This document shows positions 22,001 through 33,708 of a DNA stretch of 64,000 nucleotides, in pieces. The notes beneath the pieces are model-generated. The model was not told the DNA's origin and searched no databases. It was given only the letters and a program-made list of their open reading frames with translations. Position 1 is the stretch's first letter. Every line of letters begins with the position of its first letter. Position numbers and translations under genes: made by a program. Origin of the DNA: Amyelois transitella. Its lineage: Eukaryota > Arthropoda > Insecta > Lepidoptera > Pyralidae. The stretch is from NCBI RefSeq assembly GCF_032362555.1, contig NC_083522.1, positions 4,690,001 to 4,754,000 of the forward strand, in the 5' to 3' direction.

Positions 22001-23425
22001 CTATGGATACTTACTTAAAAAATTAAGCTTGTGTAAATAGTCTTAAGTATTTAGTGATTTCCATAGTTTTACTAATTTAATGTTGGTACCTTTACAATAA
22101 GGGATCAAGATTATGAATAAATTAACTGTCACATTGTTAATTTATCTATTAGACGCTTCCAGGAAAATAGACTTATATTGCTAATCATTATGAAATCATC
22201 AACACCATCGTCTTGTGTATGATGATATAAAAAATTATGTAGATAGAGCATTTATTTACTTTATTTTATAGTCTTAAGGGGTAAAGTAGGTAGGTAACTT
22301 AATAATCCTATGTTTGTCCAAGGTATGAGAATACACAAAATACATATGTATGTACTTAGTCGTAGAGAAGGGTAGAGAGAGAAATCGCATTATGCATTCA
22401 GTCTTATTGTTTGATTTTGTTCGTAAAAACATAACACGAAATTTTATCAAAATTAAGGTTTATAATTATACATACATTCATACATATAACCACGTCTGTA
22501 TCTCATGTGGGGTAGACAAAGCCATCAGGTTTGTAAGACTGATGGCTCTGTCTACATAGGCCACTTAAAGCTGTTTTGCTTATTTATACAATTGAGATTC
22601 ATATAGTGACAGGTTGTTAGCCCGTCGCGACGGATTCTGCTTTTAGGCGACGTGTCGCCTAAAAGCAGAATCCCAAGTTTATAAGACCATCCCTTAGTCG
22701 CCTTTTACGATATCCATGGGAAAGAGATGTAGTGGTCCTATTCTTTTTTTGATTGGTGCCGAAAACCACACGGCACATAATCATTAAATAAATTTACTTA
22801 TAAATTATTATGATAGAAATCCTTCTACTCGTAAGCTTTAGCAAAACCACGCGAAAACGACTCTATTATGTGTACATATCGTTGTATGTAAGGAAGTCAG
22901 AATATTTTTTCCGATTTCTATGGTTGTATGTAACTTTTCGCTAGTTGGTAACTGGTGGGGGACTTTAAAATTGAAAAATGTTCTGTTTATAATCATAAAT
23001 GAAACAACAATTTAAATAAAAGTACCTCTATATTCTACGTGTTACATAGCGCGAGAGCCGGCCGCGTGGCTCAAAATGTTTATTTACCGGTTTTTTCTGT
23101 TTATTTATTTGGACACTTTATGGTTTAAATCATTGAAATCTAAATTATATATAAATCTGATTTAAATGAAGACCTAAATACTTTCAATACGATTTGTTTG
23201 AATTATGGCATGAACAAAAATTTTTGTATTTTTCAATAATTATTAAGTAGGTATGACATAAGCATATTTCAACTTATTTGTTGTAGGCAAGTTGAAAAAA
23301 TAGTATCAATGGTTACTTGAATAAATGAATTTATTATTATTATTATAAAACAACTTATTATAAATTAATCGGAGTATATTATCGAGACGGGCGATAAAAT
23401 AAAAAAAGTCACTTACAAAAATCAT
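19018..23425 (-). CDS. Gly/Ser/Tyr-rich secreted protein, three exons
   Basis: Exon 3 (19382-19018) and exon 2 (20097-19905) join in phase (PE then EPTKPEPKE). A microexon ATGATTTTT at 23425-23417 ends at a GTAAGT donor and would supply MIF in phase 0, giving a hydrophobic N-terminus MIFATSRWFPMALMICIVRC (188 residues). Without it the first ATG is at 20076. The C-terminal 120 residues are repeats of SYG/YGS/GFG with aromatic residues, ending in WGNGKWGHYGKG. This resembles insect cuticle or eggshell-like structural proteins, but no cuticle consensus domain is visible. The 3.3 kb first intron contains a pogo-type transposon and a retroposon copy. The exon 2-3 intron also holds a retroposon. 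Microexon 1 is an inference. Confidence 0.6.
19483..19742 (-). mobile_element. Full-length CATA-tailed retroposon copy
   Basis: It has complete ends (CATA tail at left, AACCACACGGCA at right). Flanks TTTTATTCTTATA and TTTTATTTTTATA form a target duplication with one mismatch. It lies in the second intron of the Gly/Ser/Tyr-rich gene. Confidence 0.82.
20389..21641 (+). mobile_element. Internally deleted pogo-type (Tc1/mariner superfamily) DNA transposon
   Basis: Terminal inverted repeats of 25 bp start GAGGAAAGTCACCAAATATG. They are flanked by TA on both sides (20387-20388, 21642-21643), the expected target duplication. Many copies of ATATGGAATA-like motifs sit near both ends and may be transposase-binding repeats. 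From ATG at 20880 the reading is MSGSQSTKRKTWDEEK. After a one-base shift it continues as AQAIKFVRENKMGYLKAAQH and VPRTTLFRLCQ, a psq-type helix-turn-helix as in pogo transposases. The central DDE catalytic region is missing. The C-terminal CMFCSSLF..WIKCLMC..WAHYDCAG..WICDFC zinc-finger-like tail remains (21168-21313). A GTAAGT at 20595 and TTTTTAG before the ATG suggest a 5' intron. It is non-autonomous. Confidence 0.85.
22470..22775 (-). mobile_element. CATA-tailed retroposon copy carrying two internal inverted duplications
   Basis: This copy has both ends but is longer than its relatives. At about 22509-22556 the box GTAGACAAAGCCATCA is followed by its inverted copy TGATGGCTCTGTCTAC. At 22629-22670 GATTCTGCTTTTAGGCGAC is followed by GTCGCCTAAAAGCAGAATC. 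The other copies in the window have each box only once. Confidence 0.85.
22776..23416. other. Intron of the Gly/Ser/Tyr-rich gene, no feature recognised
   Basis: AT-rich, with short poly-T and a TTATTATTATTAT run near 23331-23344. Confidence 0.45.
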
Positions 23426-23954
23426 TTTGTAGAACACTTATTAATATCTACTAGTCACACAACTTAAGTGGTCGTAAGGAGATGACCACGTGCGCTGCAC
23501 TGATGAAAAAGTTGTGTAGTGCACGCATTATGTAAGATGTGAGTGAAAGACTTTCTAAGCCTCGAGGCCACCACTAAGTCGCTGGCAAGGTCAGCCTGAT
23601 GCGTCCCACTTACATGAAGTGAACGACCGAGTTATATCGTTCAAATTGTAAAAGTTATGGTCATTTACATAATATGAAAAGAATTTAGAAAAAAAAATTG
23701 TACGTACCTAACTACATTCTTGTTTAGATACTGCTTTGGACAAAAAAAAAAGAGTTTACATAAATGTTATGGAACTGCATTGCGATGATTTCATTTGATC
23801 AATACTGGCCATTACGAGTAGGTATGTATCATTCTGTTGTAAAAAATCATACATAAGTATATTTTCATTTTGAACTTTGAAATAACCTGCGTCTTTGCGC
23901 ATAAACAGCTTAAACAAGTGCTAAATACGTTTGTGGTTTTTCTTAATTATCCTT

Positions 23955-25690
23955 AAACTAGCTTTCCGCCCGCGGCTTCGCCCACGTGTAATTCGGTTAT
24001 ATAAACAGGCTCCATCTTTTTCTATATCTACCACAGCATGAGGAATATAATTCCCATTAACAAACAAAATTTCTTGAACCATTTTAATTAGAAATTTTTT
24101 AACTAAAACTATATCTATGGAAATTAACTAAGACTAATACAGTAACAAAGAAATGAATAAAAAATGAAGAATATATTAAAAAATCAACTCACACTATAAA
24201 ACTTATCCAACACTAACTAAATATACTATCAAAAATATCAAATCTAATCAACAAATCAAAAATTAACTGAAATAGAGAGTAAAATAAGTTAAATAAGTCA
24301 AGTTAAAAGTTAATGAATCAAACGAATAATAATTTCAAATCAAAATATTTGTAGTGTGTAATATGTAGTTTCGCGTATGTCCGCTAGGGGCGCTGCTAAA
24401 ATTACACGATAAATTAAAATATTTTACGCTACCTAGCTAAATGACGGTAACGAAACCATAGCGCGATCTATCTCGATGCTAACGCCATCTATCGAGCATC
24501 GAGACAACTCGTGATAGTTAATAGAAAATAAAATTCGGGTGTTTTATTTATGCATACCGATTACGCCGAGATTTATGGACCGATTTACGTGATTCTTTTT
24601 TTGTTCGGTAGAGTATACTTTCAAGTTGGTCCCGTTGTTACCTAGTCAGGATCTGATGATGGTATTCCAGGGAAATCAAGGGCAAACCTCAAATTTACAG
24701 GCAATTACGTTTTTGACAATTTCATAGATCTGTTTAAGTATTTGCGTCTGATAGTCATCATCCCATGTGAATGAGCTGATGATGGAAGGTACAACTCCTC
24801 AACGGTTAGGAGTTGAAAGAAAATTCTTACGAAGTTATACGTACATGTGAGGCTATTAGGTTGACCTGATAATAAATAGTAAATCTCATTAACGTTAAGA
24901 ATTTAGGTGAAAATGGATGCGGACAAATTTCGTAGCTGTTTGTATGGGTAGTGTTAACACAAAATAGGGATTTAAAGGCGTGATGTTATTAATGTTATGC
25001 ATGTATGTACATAATTATGTATGTTATTATGTATGTTAAAGAGACGACTGAAAGTTGTCATACAAAGTCTTTTTTTTTTAAGGATGGGAAATCATCAAAT
25101 GACCTCTCCCGCTCTGGGTGGAACGGAAGGGAGTGTCAGACTTTTACTGACTAAAACCCACCTCGTTCCTTCAGTTGCCCTTTGCGTTCCGGGACCACGG
25201 TATCTCGTTAGAACTTTCCCGCAGCCCCGGCTCAGTTTATCCCGTTTCCCCCCCTTGGGGGTTGACATTTCAAAAATCCCTTCTTAGTGCTCACTTATGT
25301 TACTAAAGGAACCTCTGTTCAAAATCTCAGACTCCTATACCGAGCGGTTTCGGCTGTGCGTTAATAAATCAGTCACCCAATCGCACCCCCTAAATCACGA
25401 TTGGAGGGTAGTTTGAAAAAACTTATAATGTCACACATATTTACTTGCCTATGTACGTGTTCATGCCAAGTTTCAAGTTTATAAACCCAAGGAATAAGAT
25501 TTTTCATAGAAACGTTTTTACCCCTTTTCCCCCCCTTGGGGGTTGAATTTCCAAAAATCCTTTCTTAGTGCTCCCCTACATATCCCAAGGAACCTACATT
25601 CCAAATTTCAGCTGTCTACGACCAGTAGTTTCGACTGTGCGTTGTCTGTCAGTCAGTCACTCAGTAACGGAAGAGTTTTATATATATAGA
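23955..25690. mobile_element. Composite of lepidopteran interspersed repeats (CCGCCCGCGGCTTCG type)
   Basis: It opens with CTAGCTTTCCGCCCGCGGCT, a sequence common at ends of lepidopteran non-autonomous elements. It closes with GTCAGTCAGTCACTCAGTAA and TATATATATAGATG. Two similar internal blocks carry CCCCCCTTGGGGGTTGA at about 25250 and 25534. A poly-T run at 25070 is followed by a separate insert of about 150 bp. No transposase was seen. The class is uncertain (Helitron-like or a LINE 3' end). Confidence 0.5.
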
Positions 25691-25745
25691 TGAATTCCTC
25701 ACCAGTAAATAAAGGTGGTGTGTATCTTTGCATATCTTTGTATTT

Positions 25746-25932
25746 GAGCCTCTGTGGCGCAGCGGTAATACGCTTGTCTGTGACATTGGAGGTCCCGGGT
25801 TCGGATCCCGGTCAGGGCATAATGAGAAACGAACTTTTTCTGATTGGTCTGGGTCTTGGATGTTTATCTATCTAAGTATTTATTATAAAATATAGTATCG
25901 TTGAGTTAGTATCTCGTAACACAAGTCTCGAA
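25746..25932 (+). mobile_element. Metulj-type tRNA-derived SINE
   Basis: The tRNA-like head contains an A box (TGGCGCAGCGG) and B box (GGTTCGGATCC). It is followed by TCTGATTGGTCTGGGTCTTG and the body motif GTTGAGTTAGTATCTCGTAA. This layout matches SINEs first named in Heliconius. A tail fragment of the same family (GTTGAGTTAGTATCCCATAG) lies at about 52348. Confidence 0.8.
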
Positions 25933-26324
25933 CTTATTTCTATTTTTATATTATAAAATATTTTCTATTCATTTTATATAATATGGTTTCATTTTCATTT
26001 TCATATAATTAATTTTAGTATGTAATGGAATTATTTGGTATCCCGAAGCATGAAATATGTATATGTATGAATATTTACTTACACCTCAAATTAATAGTCT
26101 CCTAATATAAATTGTCAGATTGATAATCCATCTAGTACCTAACCTCGATTTAGTTATAAGGCAGATAATGTGAAGGGTAATAAAAATGCATTTAAATAAA
26201 AAAATATATATTCAAATAAGGTTAAAAAGCTTCACAGCGCAATTTTAATTACTTATCAAAAATTATCTTACAATTACATTATTTACTTCGAAACACTTCA
26301 TCATTTCACATTTTAGCAAAGATG

Positions 26325-27499
26325 TTATCCATGATGACCGTAGCCGCCCCTGCCGCCATGTCCCCAGCCACCGCCGTGGTGTCCCCAACCGCCCCCGCCA
26401 TGTCCCCAACCGCCGCCGCCATGGTGTCCGTAACCTCTGGACTCTTGGGGTTCCAATTCTTCGACCACCTGATCGGGGGCGTCTGCTATTTGTGCTTGGA
26501 TTTGGGGTTGCAGAGCTGATGGAAGGGTGGCACCGTATGCAACGGCCATGGTGACCAACAGGCCGAATACAATAAGCTAAAAATAAATAGGAATGGGTTA
26601 TGTATTTTGTAGAAGCATTATATATTTATCCCGCTTATTTCTGTTTCTGCGGGAATTTTGGTCATGGAATATTTTGAAATTATATAAATAGGTTTACTGG
26701 AATGGATGGATCAGAAATAAAGCAATGAGCATCTACCTACCACATTAGAACGCAAAATAAACAAAATAGGTAATACAAAGGTGGTAGAACTATTAAACTT
26801 AGTAGGTAACTACATGTAAGCAATATGAACGATACGATAAACCATAAATTTAGGTAAAGGTAAAAATGGACCCTATTACTAAGCCTCCGCTGTCTGTCTG
26901 TCAGTCCGTCCGTCTGTCAGTAAACTGAATCTTATAAACCGTGATAGATTAATTATTTTTTACAAATTATGTATTACCGTAGTTGCTAGCTGCAAAAATA
27001 AATACTTATAAAGGGGGGATTCTATACACTAAACATTTTTATATTCGTAATTTTCGCTCAATATTTTTAAGTGCAACAGGTAGACGCTTAAAATTTTTCA
27101 AAGAATATTAAGTTGTAAGTACATTATTTTTCAAATAAATAAGTAGTAAACATTAAACCCCTATAAATAATTTCATTATTCCGCTCCCATACTACAAACG
27201 CAATTTTAAGGGCGGTTTTTTTTTTTCATCAACAATACTTCACACACATTGCAATTTATTTGGCTTTAAGTAAGTATACTTAGGTATTTTTAGATATTAA
27301 GAAAATTTTATAAGGCTTTCATGTCATTATATAAATTTGCAAATTTGAAAATATTAAATGAATTAAAATTATATACCCCATTTAAGAACAAAACTCATGA
27401 TTTTGTACAGTTTCAAATTACAATAAAATTATTAATCAATTACTTTTTAATCACCAATAAATTGATGATTTAATATATTGTATCACTTACAGTGTTCAT
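26325..27499 (-). CDS. Small secreted glycine/histidine-rich protein, two exons (GRP1)
   Basis: A 9-base first exon (27499-27491, encoding MNT) ends at a GTAAGT donor. Exon 2 (26576-26325) continues LIVFGLLVTMAVAYG, completing a signal peptide. After PSALQPQIQAQIADAPDQVV comes EELEPQES, then short repeats of GGGWGHGG and GYGHHG to the stop; total 86 residues. The LEPQES linker recurs in the glycine-rich gene at 37223-37781, so the two are paralogues. A TATA box lies at 27545-27552. Similar small glycine-rich secreted proteins in insects are cuticle, cocoon or antimicrobial components. Histidine and tryptophan suggest metal or matrix binding, but no function is proved. Confidence 0.8.
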
Positions 27500-27544
27500 T
27501 GTTGAGTTCCTTATTTGCAGTGTTGGTGGTGAATAAAACAGTGG

Positions 27545-27552
27545 CTTATATA
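27545..27552 (-). promoter_or_regulatory. TATA box of the GRP1 gene
   Basis: TATATAAG on the minus strand, about 46 bp upstream of the ATG at 27499. It is placed for a short 5' UTR. Confidence 0.65.
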
Positions 27553-28108
27553 CAGGGCGACTCGTCTTGGGTCGTTAAGGTCGCGTTAGAGGCGCCTCCC
27601 CTTTTATGACTAAGAACTGTACAGTCAACCTTGTAAGCGTAAAAAATATTTTTATATAAATTCACGATAATTCCCGGCGATTTAGAATAGGACTACTCGT
27701 TCACTTTCCTATGGATGTTGTAAAAGGTTACTAATGGAAATATGCACATGCATCTAGTGCAGCGTTTAATATGATCCAATGTGTTTCAGTTTCCCCTGTA
27801 AGGGTTGCTCGCTTTGTGTAAAATCCTAAATTACCTAATCCGTCATGGTCTTAGGGCACACCCCGAGCTCCTCTCCAAGGAGGCGAGGTACGCAAAAACA
27901 TCATCCTTCCGCGAGGAAACAAATATTTTACTGAAATTTTAATACAAATAATTTTCCAGCCACGTAAAGGAAACAGCTCAGAAATTTAACACCCCATCAG
28001 TAGGTAAGAATTACAGAATTATGAGAAGAGTTTTCGCCGTAGTTTTCTATGGAGAAGATTAGTAGAAAAGGCTTCGTATAAGTTCATACTACATCATGAT
28101 CAGCAGGC

Positions 28109-28522
28109 CAATTCTGCTATTTGTTAACCGAGACAGTTCGGATGCGTTTCAGCTTGGTTACAGTTGCGTTTATATTGTCAAACGGTATTCCAGTAACTTT
28201 ACGTTGATAGCTGAAACGCAAATGAAACGGAAGCGGTTGGTTATTTGCTGCCGATGCAAAACCGTAACTTTGAACAATTCAACCCATGCAGAACCGTTGC
28301 GTTTCGGCCGGACCAACTGTCAAAAACTTATCAGAATACAAAATAATAGCCAAACGGCAAACGGAAGGTTACGTGTCCTTTAGCAGAATACGACAACCGA
28401 ACCGTTTCGACTGCGTAACCAATGCGTTACGGCTTCGTTTTGACAAATTGTTAGAAGAATACTAAAAGTTGTCATCAATGCGTTTCAGATCCGTTTCGGA
28501 TTAAAATAAAATAGCAGAATTG
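28109..28522. mobile_element. MITE with 14 bp terminal inverted repeats
   Basis: CAATTCTGCTATTT (28109-28122) is exactly inverted at 28509-28522. The interior is filled with variants of AAACGGTTGCG/CGTAACCG in both orientations, giving a palindromic look. An open frame across it is a by-product of its composition. Superfamily and target duplication are not clear. Confidence 0.65.
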
Positions 28523-29034
28523 ACATGCAGGTCCTCAATTCTTATTTACAATGGAGAAATATAATAATAAAAATAAATAGGTAACTGACATATTTTCACA
28601 CACAGATAAATTAAATGAAAGGCAGTTCAGCTGAAATTAATAATATATAAACTTGATTATTTTTAATCTTCTGTCGAAATCGAAAAAATATACGCAGCCG
28701 TCTATACATGTAGCAAAATAACCGGTAAAATGTTTACAAAACATATACTTAACAAGTTAAATAATGAGATGTATAAAATAATTCAAAACTGTTAAAGGAA
28801 GAAGGAAAACCCATAAAAAACTGTGATAGAACAGTTCTAAGTTGCAGATACTTTAGTTCATTTACGTCGTATTTGTGCGGTGGTCAAACTGATAAGGTGA
28901 CTGATTAAAATGACTGATGCGTATGGAGGCACAGGTTTAAATTGTACTTTGGCTATGTAAGGTCAGATGGGAGCTGTGCAAAACCGACCTAGTTCATCAA
29001 GATTTTAGTCGGAGGCGCACCCCGAGCTCCTCTG

Positions 29035-29172
29035 AGCCCTGCAGTGTAGTTTGTTCCGCCGCTTCTTCTACGCATACGATTTGGAAGCGGTAGTAGTTAT
29101 AATTAGATTTAAGTGATGTGACGTCAATAAGTAATACCTTGTATCCAATTTTGAAAATAAATCAATTATATA
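29035..29172 (+). mobile_element. LINE 3'-end fragment (GACGTCAATAAG type), copy 1
   Basis: GCAGTGTAGTTTGTTCCGCC, TTTGGAAGCGGTAGTAGTTA and CCTTGTATCCAATTTTGAAA are shared almost base for base with 48784-48912, and in part with 62370-62415. It ends in AAATAAATCAATT, a typical polyadenylated 3' end. Confidence 0.65.
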
Positions 29173-31177
29173 ATTCAGAATTTATCAGTACGGCGCTAAA
29201 AATACTTTAAACGTATTTTCTGGAAATTATCATTTGTCGATATTAAGCAAGATAGATTAAAAAGGTTATATTGGTGTAATTAGGTACTCCCTTTTATGAG
29301 TGAAAGTAGCGATAAATTATAAATCTATGATTTTATACGAAATAGATCTTAATAATATCCATAAAAGGATGTAACACGTGACAATATAGGATATCTACTT
29401 ATATGATGTAATCGGTAAACTACAATATCAATTAAAATGTTATTATGTTGACGAATATTTCATAAGAAAGAGGTAGTGTCTACCTACCCCTCCGGGAAAG
29501 AGGCGTAATTTTATGTATGTATGTATATTTCATAAGCTTAGGTACCGAATTGAAAGTAGCGATAAATTTTTAATAAATATATAAAGAGTTACCTACTGCT
29601 GAAAATTGTTTTTCATATTAATATCTTTTATGATTAATTTTCTGTATCTGGCAGAAATGGAAGCACATCACTGAGAGAACAATCCTCGGGAAAGAATACG
29701 ACCTGCCGAATACATATTATGTACAATGCATGCTCGCAAGTCTTATTAAATTAAAAGTACTTATAATACGAAACGTAAAAGTGGTTTCCTCATTATAACT
29801 TATCCTTTTCCGAGTTAAGTTTTTTCTTGAAGTTTGCAACTAAGTAAGGTAATGTATTATAGCGAAATTAAGAGGGCATCAACCTCATTTTGGACGTACC
29901 TACTATTAAAAACTTACCTACAAATATTGACGTAACTAAAGTTTTTAGATGTTCGCATTTATGTGATTCATATTTATTAATTCTTAAGTGTGCAGTAAGT
30001 TTTTGCTAAGTTGAATACAAGTTTTATCTATGTAAGTACTGAATACAATAATTATAAAGGCGAGAAAAAAGAAGAGTCAATGGAAGAAAGGGAATAAAAC
30101 GTACCTAAACTACTTAAGTAGATAGTGTAGTATAGAAGTGACATTTAATTTTCGTTCTCAAACTTTTTACTTTTACGCAAATTTTAGGGAAGAGTAAACT
30201 TAAAAAATATTAAAATGAATAAAAGTTGTACTCTATACACTTCTAATGTCATACCTATATATTACTTTTTAGTGTTAACTTTTTGCCATTTAAGTGTGCA
30301 CATAGATACTCGTATTTATAACTCTGACGAAAACATAAAATTTTATGTGTCACATGGTTTTTATTTATATCGAGTCAGAACTTCTTCTAATTAAAGTTCA
30401 TTTTTTTTTGTGGCAGAACAATAACGTTAACCTGTATATATTGTCTGTGTCTGTCTGTGTGTATTGTCGGTCTTCCACTTCAAAACTATTGAACCGATCT
30501 CCATGAAATTTTACATATAATATGGAGTGTTGAGTACGGAGTAGGACAAAGGGTACCTACTCTTCACGAACCGCGGGCGAAAGTTAGTTATAATTATGAT
30601 ATAAGTAACTATTTCATATGGTTGGTTAAATTTTTGAATGGGTTTTGTAAATTAATTCAGGAAATAATGTGGAAGGCGCATCTAACTGTTGCATCCTACG
30701 ATACATAGGTAAGTATTGAGCATGGCGTCATTACTTATATTTCTTTGTAAGCAGGTACAAATGTGAAATCATGACGAAATCCATCCACCGGCCAATTTGG
30801 TCGGTTCAAAGAACTTTTTAAATAAGTTGTTATATGCAACAAAAAATTTGGAAGTCATGGTGACTATAGAAATGCCTTTCAAAAATTATTTTATAATATT
30901 AATACAATGAGTAATTCATGTTATTAACTACAAGCCTGAGTTTCTAAGTTATAGGTATATATATATAGGTAATTAAATAAAGACTCTATGTTCTTTTATG
31001 CTGGTCTGTATGAATCTTATGGTAGTAGATAATTCTGTATGTATTAAATCTGCCAATTGTGCTTTACAATGTTTTTATGTTGTATGTTTGTGCAGTAAAG
31101 ACCAATAATGTAATAAAGATTAATACTGTATCATGTACTCACCAATATTTTAAAAATAAACTGATTGATACATGGAA

Positions 31178-31396
31178 CATACATACATATGGTCACGTCT
31201 ATATCCCTTGCGGGGTAGATAGAGCCAACAGTCTTGAAAAGACTGAATGGCCAGGTTCAGCAATTTGGCTTAATGATAGAATTGAGATTCAAATAGAGAC
31301 AGGCCATCGCCTAAAAATAATCCAAGTTTGTAAGCCTATCCCTTAGTCGCCTTTTACGACATCCATGGGAAAGAGATGGAGTGGTCCTATTCTTGA
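31178..31396 (-). mobile_element. CATA-tailed retroposon copy, 5'-truncated
   Basis: The tail is at the left and the sequence reads to GTGGTCCTATTCTT, where the last 25 bases (GCCGTGTGG end) are missing. Confidence 0.78.
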
Positions 31397-31626
31397 CTTG
31401 AAATTGACAGGGTTAATGGAAATATATAAATAAATTAAAAAAGACTCGAATGGGAACATATCTATATTAATATATATGTACATGAAAGGTAATTAAGTTT
31501 AATTTAATTAATTTAATAATTGATCTTATAAAAAATATAACCACAAATAAGTTTATTTCAGTACAATTTAGTCACAAGCGCATCACAGGTTTACCGGTCA
31601 GAGAGTACAATACTCGAGTCGTTGGA

Positions 31627-33238
31627 TTACCAGCCGTATCCTCCCCATCCCCTCCCGTAGCCACCGTAGCCTCCGTAACCTCCATAACCGCCCCAGCCGC
31701 TACCGCCATAGTAACCTCCGTAGCCGCCCCACCCGCGGCCGTACCCGCCGTAGCCTGCGCCGTAGCCGAGACTACCGCCGTATCCCCACCCTCCAGGGGC
31801 GGCTGCGGCAATAACCAGAGCGCATACGAGCAGGCACAAGCTCAGAAGCTGAAAAAGATACGGAAATCGTATATATTTGCCGTGCCGTGTGGTTCCCGGC
31901 ACCAATACAAAAAGGAAGAGAACCACTCCATCTCTTTCCGATGGATGTCATAAAAGGCGACTAAAGGATAGGCTTATAAACTTGGGATTCTTCTTTTAGG
32001 CGAAGGTCTAGCAACCTGTCACTTTTTAAATCTGAATTCTATCTAAAACCCAAAAAGCTGAACGTAGCCTATCAGTCTTTTCAAGACTGTTGCATCTGTC
32101 TATCACGCAAGGGATATAGACATGATTATATGTATCTTACCTAATATTATAGTACTAGTAGTATAACAAGTACCTAAGTAGTATATGGAGAACAAATAAA
32201 GATTTTTTAACTTCTAGTTATTCTTTAGCGGCTAATATCTAAAAAGAAATGTAAACTAATATTACGAACTGGTTACATGTCCTAAAGCTTAACGCGTCCA
32301 GCGAAGGGTTATCAGGTGTCATCAAAACCACATTACAGGTATAATAGGTGCTTCCCCAGGCCCCAGTGTGATCAGATACATAAGGTACACTTATATCAAG
32401 TTGTGTGGGTGTGGTGAAGTAAAATTAATGACTCATAAAAATATAAATGATGCTTAATGATGTGTTTATCAACGTTTAACATAAAGCGCAAAAGGAGTAG
32501 AGAATTCAGTTAAGATATGTGTGTACATTGAAATATAAGTCATAAATTGGTTGAGTTCGACAGTATCGACTAAGGGATAGGCTTAAAAACTTGGGATTCT
32601 TCTTTTAGGCGATGGGCTAGCAACCTATCACTATTTGAATTTCAATTATATCTTAAAGCCAAACAGCTAAACGTAGCCTATCAGTAGTTTCAACACTGTT
32701 GGCTCTCTCTACCCCGCAAGGGATATATTATCACTAGAGCCCGCGGCATCGCCTACCTGATATAAAAATCTCATAATTTCCATTCTGGCGGGAATTTACA
32801 CAAATCCGTCTTATCTATTTACTCATTTATGTACCTACACAGAAAACATCGAGACTGATAATAACAAGAAACAAAATTACAAAAGTTCTGCTTATTTCGA
32901 AAGAAATCTCTAAAAGAGATCTAGGAGACCTGATGGAATGGGTGTGTCTCTAGACCATGTAAGCATGAACTTTCATGCTAAATTTCAAATCTTTACACCC
33001 AGCGGTCATGGCTGTGCGTGTATAATATGTTGAGTCAATCAGTTAATCATTTTCCTCTATCCATCTACATAGCAATTAACATATCTGTGAAATTAATAAA
33101 ATATACTGAACTTCTATTGAAATATTAGACCATAATTGGGAATATATTGGCCCATATCGGGGTAGCTAACAAAGTAAAGATTAAGTACTAATCAAGAAAG
33201 TGATACACACTTTTTAATGATCTACTCACAGTCTTCAT
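31627..33238 (-). CDS. Small secreted Gly/Tyr/Trp-rich protein, two exons (GRP2)
   Basis: Microexon 33238-33230 (ATGAAGACT, MKT) ends at GTGAGT. Exon 2 (31848-31627) continues LLSLCLLVCALVIAAAA, completing the signal peptide. The mature part of about 56 residues consists of GGYGGYGR, GWGGYG and YYGGSGWG repeats ending GWGGYGW; total 76 residues. The repeat type resembles insect chorion-like or cuticular GYG proteins and small glycine-rich antimicrobial or structural peptides. A TATA box lies at 33285-33292. A polyadenylation-type signal on the minus strand is at 31553-31558. A retroposon sits in the intron. It is a paralogue of the genes at 26325-27499 and 37223-37781 by structure. Confidence 0.82.
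31884..32137 (+). mobile_element. CATA-tailed retroposon copy in the GRP2 intron
   Basis: It reads GCCGTGTGGTTCCCGGCACC through to GACATGATTATATGTAT in the plus direction, with both ends present and moderate divergence. Confidence 0.8.
32570..32735 (+). mobile_element. Partial CATA-tailed retroposon copy
   Basis: It starts mid-element (CGACTAAGGGATAGGCTTAA) and runs to CCCCGCAAGGGATATA. The 5' third and the tail are missing. Confidence 0.7.
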
Positions 33239-33284
33239 TGTGTAGACAGCACTGCGATATGAGCTGAAGACGCATCCCAACACC

Positions 33285-33292
33285 TATTTATA
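33285..33292 (-). promoter_or_regulatory. TATA box of the GRP2 gene
   Basis: TATAAATA on the minus strand, about 47 bp upstream of the microexon ATG. Spacing matches the other glycine-rich genes here. Confidence 0.65.
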
Positions 33293-33708
33293 TCAAGACA
33301 ATGCCACAATAACCTCCAAAGAGCGCATAATAAATTAAAGTTTGCAAATTAACATTTACAGATAGTGTATAATCCATGTACCAGGATTTAGTCTTTTTTT
33401 CTTATAGTCTAAATTATGAACAGCTTTGCATTTAAAACATTATTAAAATCTCGCCGAAATCTACCTTATTTTGGAAAGAATAACATATGAGGTACCTAGT
33501 TACGTATGTATATGTATGAAGAACTACAGAGATGTGCCAAGCTCTATTTCATGCTAAGATCATAATAGATGGTTCTCCATTTTCTTAGAACTTCTGCTTG
33601 CTGTAATGCTTCCATCGAAATTGAGATTCTCGCTAATGAGGAAATGACTTAAAGAGGACAATACTTGCCATAAACCACCTCTCAATACCTTTTGCTTTGC
33701 GCATCGCC

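Larger units (their letters stand above)
27553..31177. other. Transposon-derived intergenic region
   Basis: No host gene was recognised in 3.6 kb. It holds repeat fragments near 27840-27900 (CCCCGAGCTCCTCTCCAAGG), a MITE at 28109-28522, a LINE 3'-end-like piece at 29035-29172, an inverted piece of the CGCCTCTTTCCGG family at 29463-29525 and a degraded CGCGGGCGAAAG-type element at 30430-30600. Confidence 0.6.

Noticed and set aside
26322-26519. 65-codon plus-strand frame rich in Ala/Ser/Pro
   Set aside because: Mirror of the glycine/histidine repeats of the minus-strand gene.
26880-26925. CTGTCTGT/GTCCGTC repeats as a regulatory array
   Set aside because: Simple-sequence stretch of the kind found inside common lepidopteran repeats; no conserved spacing or site.
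28096-28383. 95-codon plus-strand open frame
   Set aside because: It lies inside a MITE, and its open state follows from the repeated AACCGT-type words.
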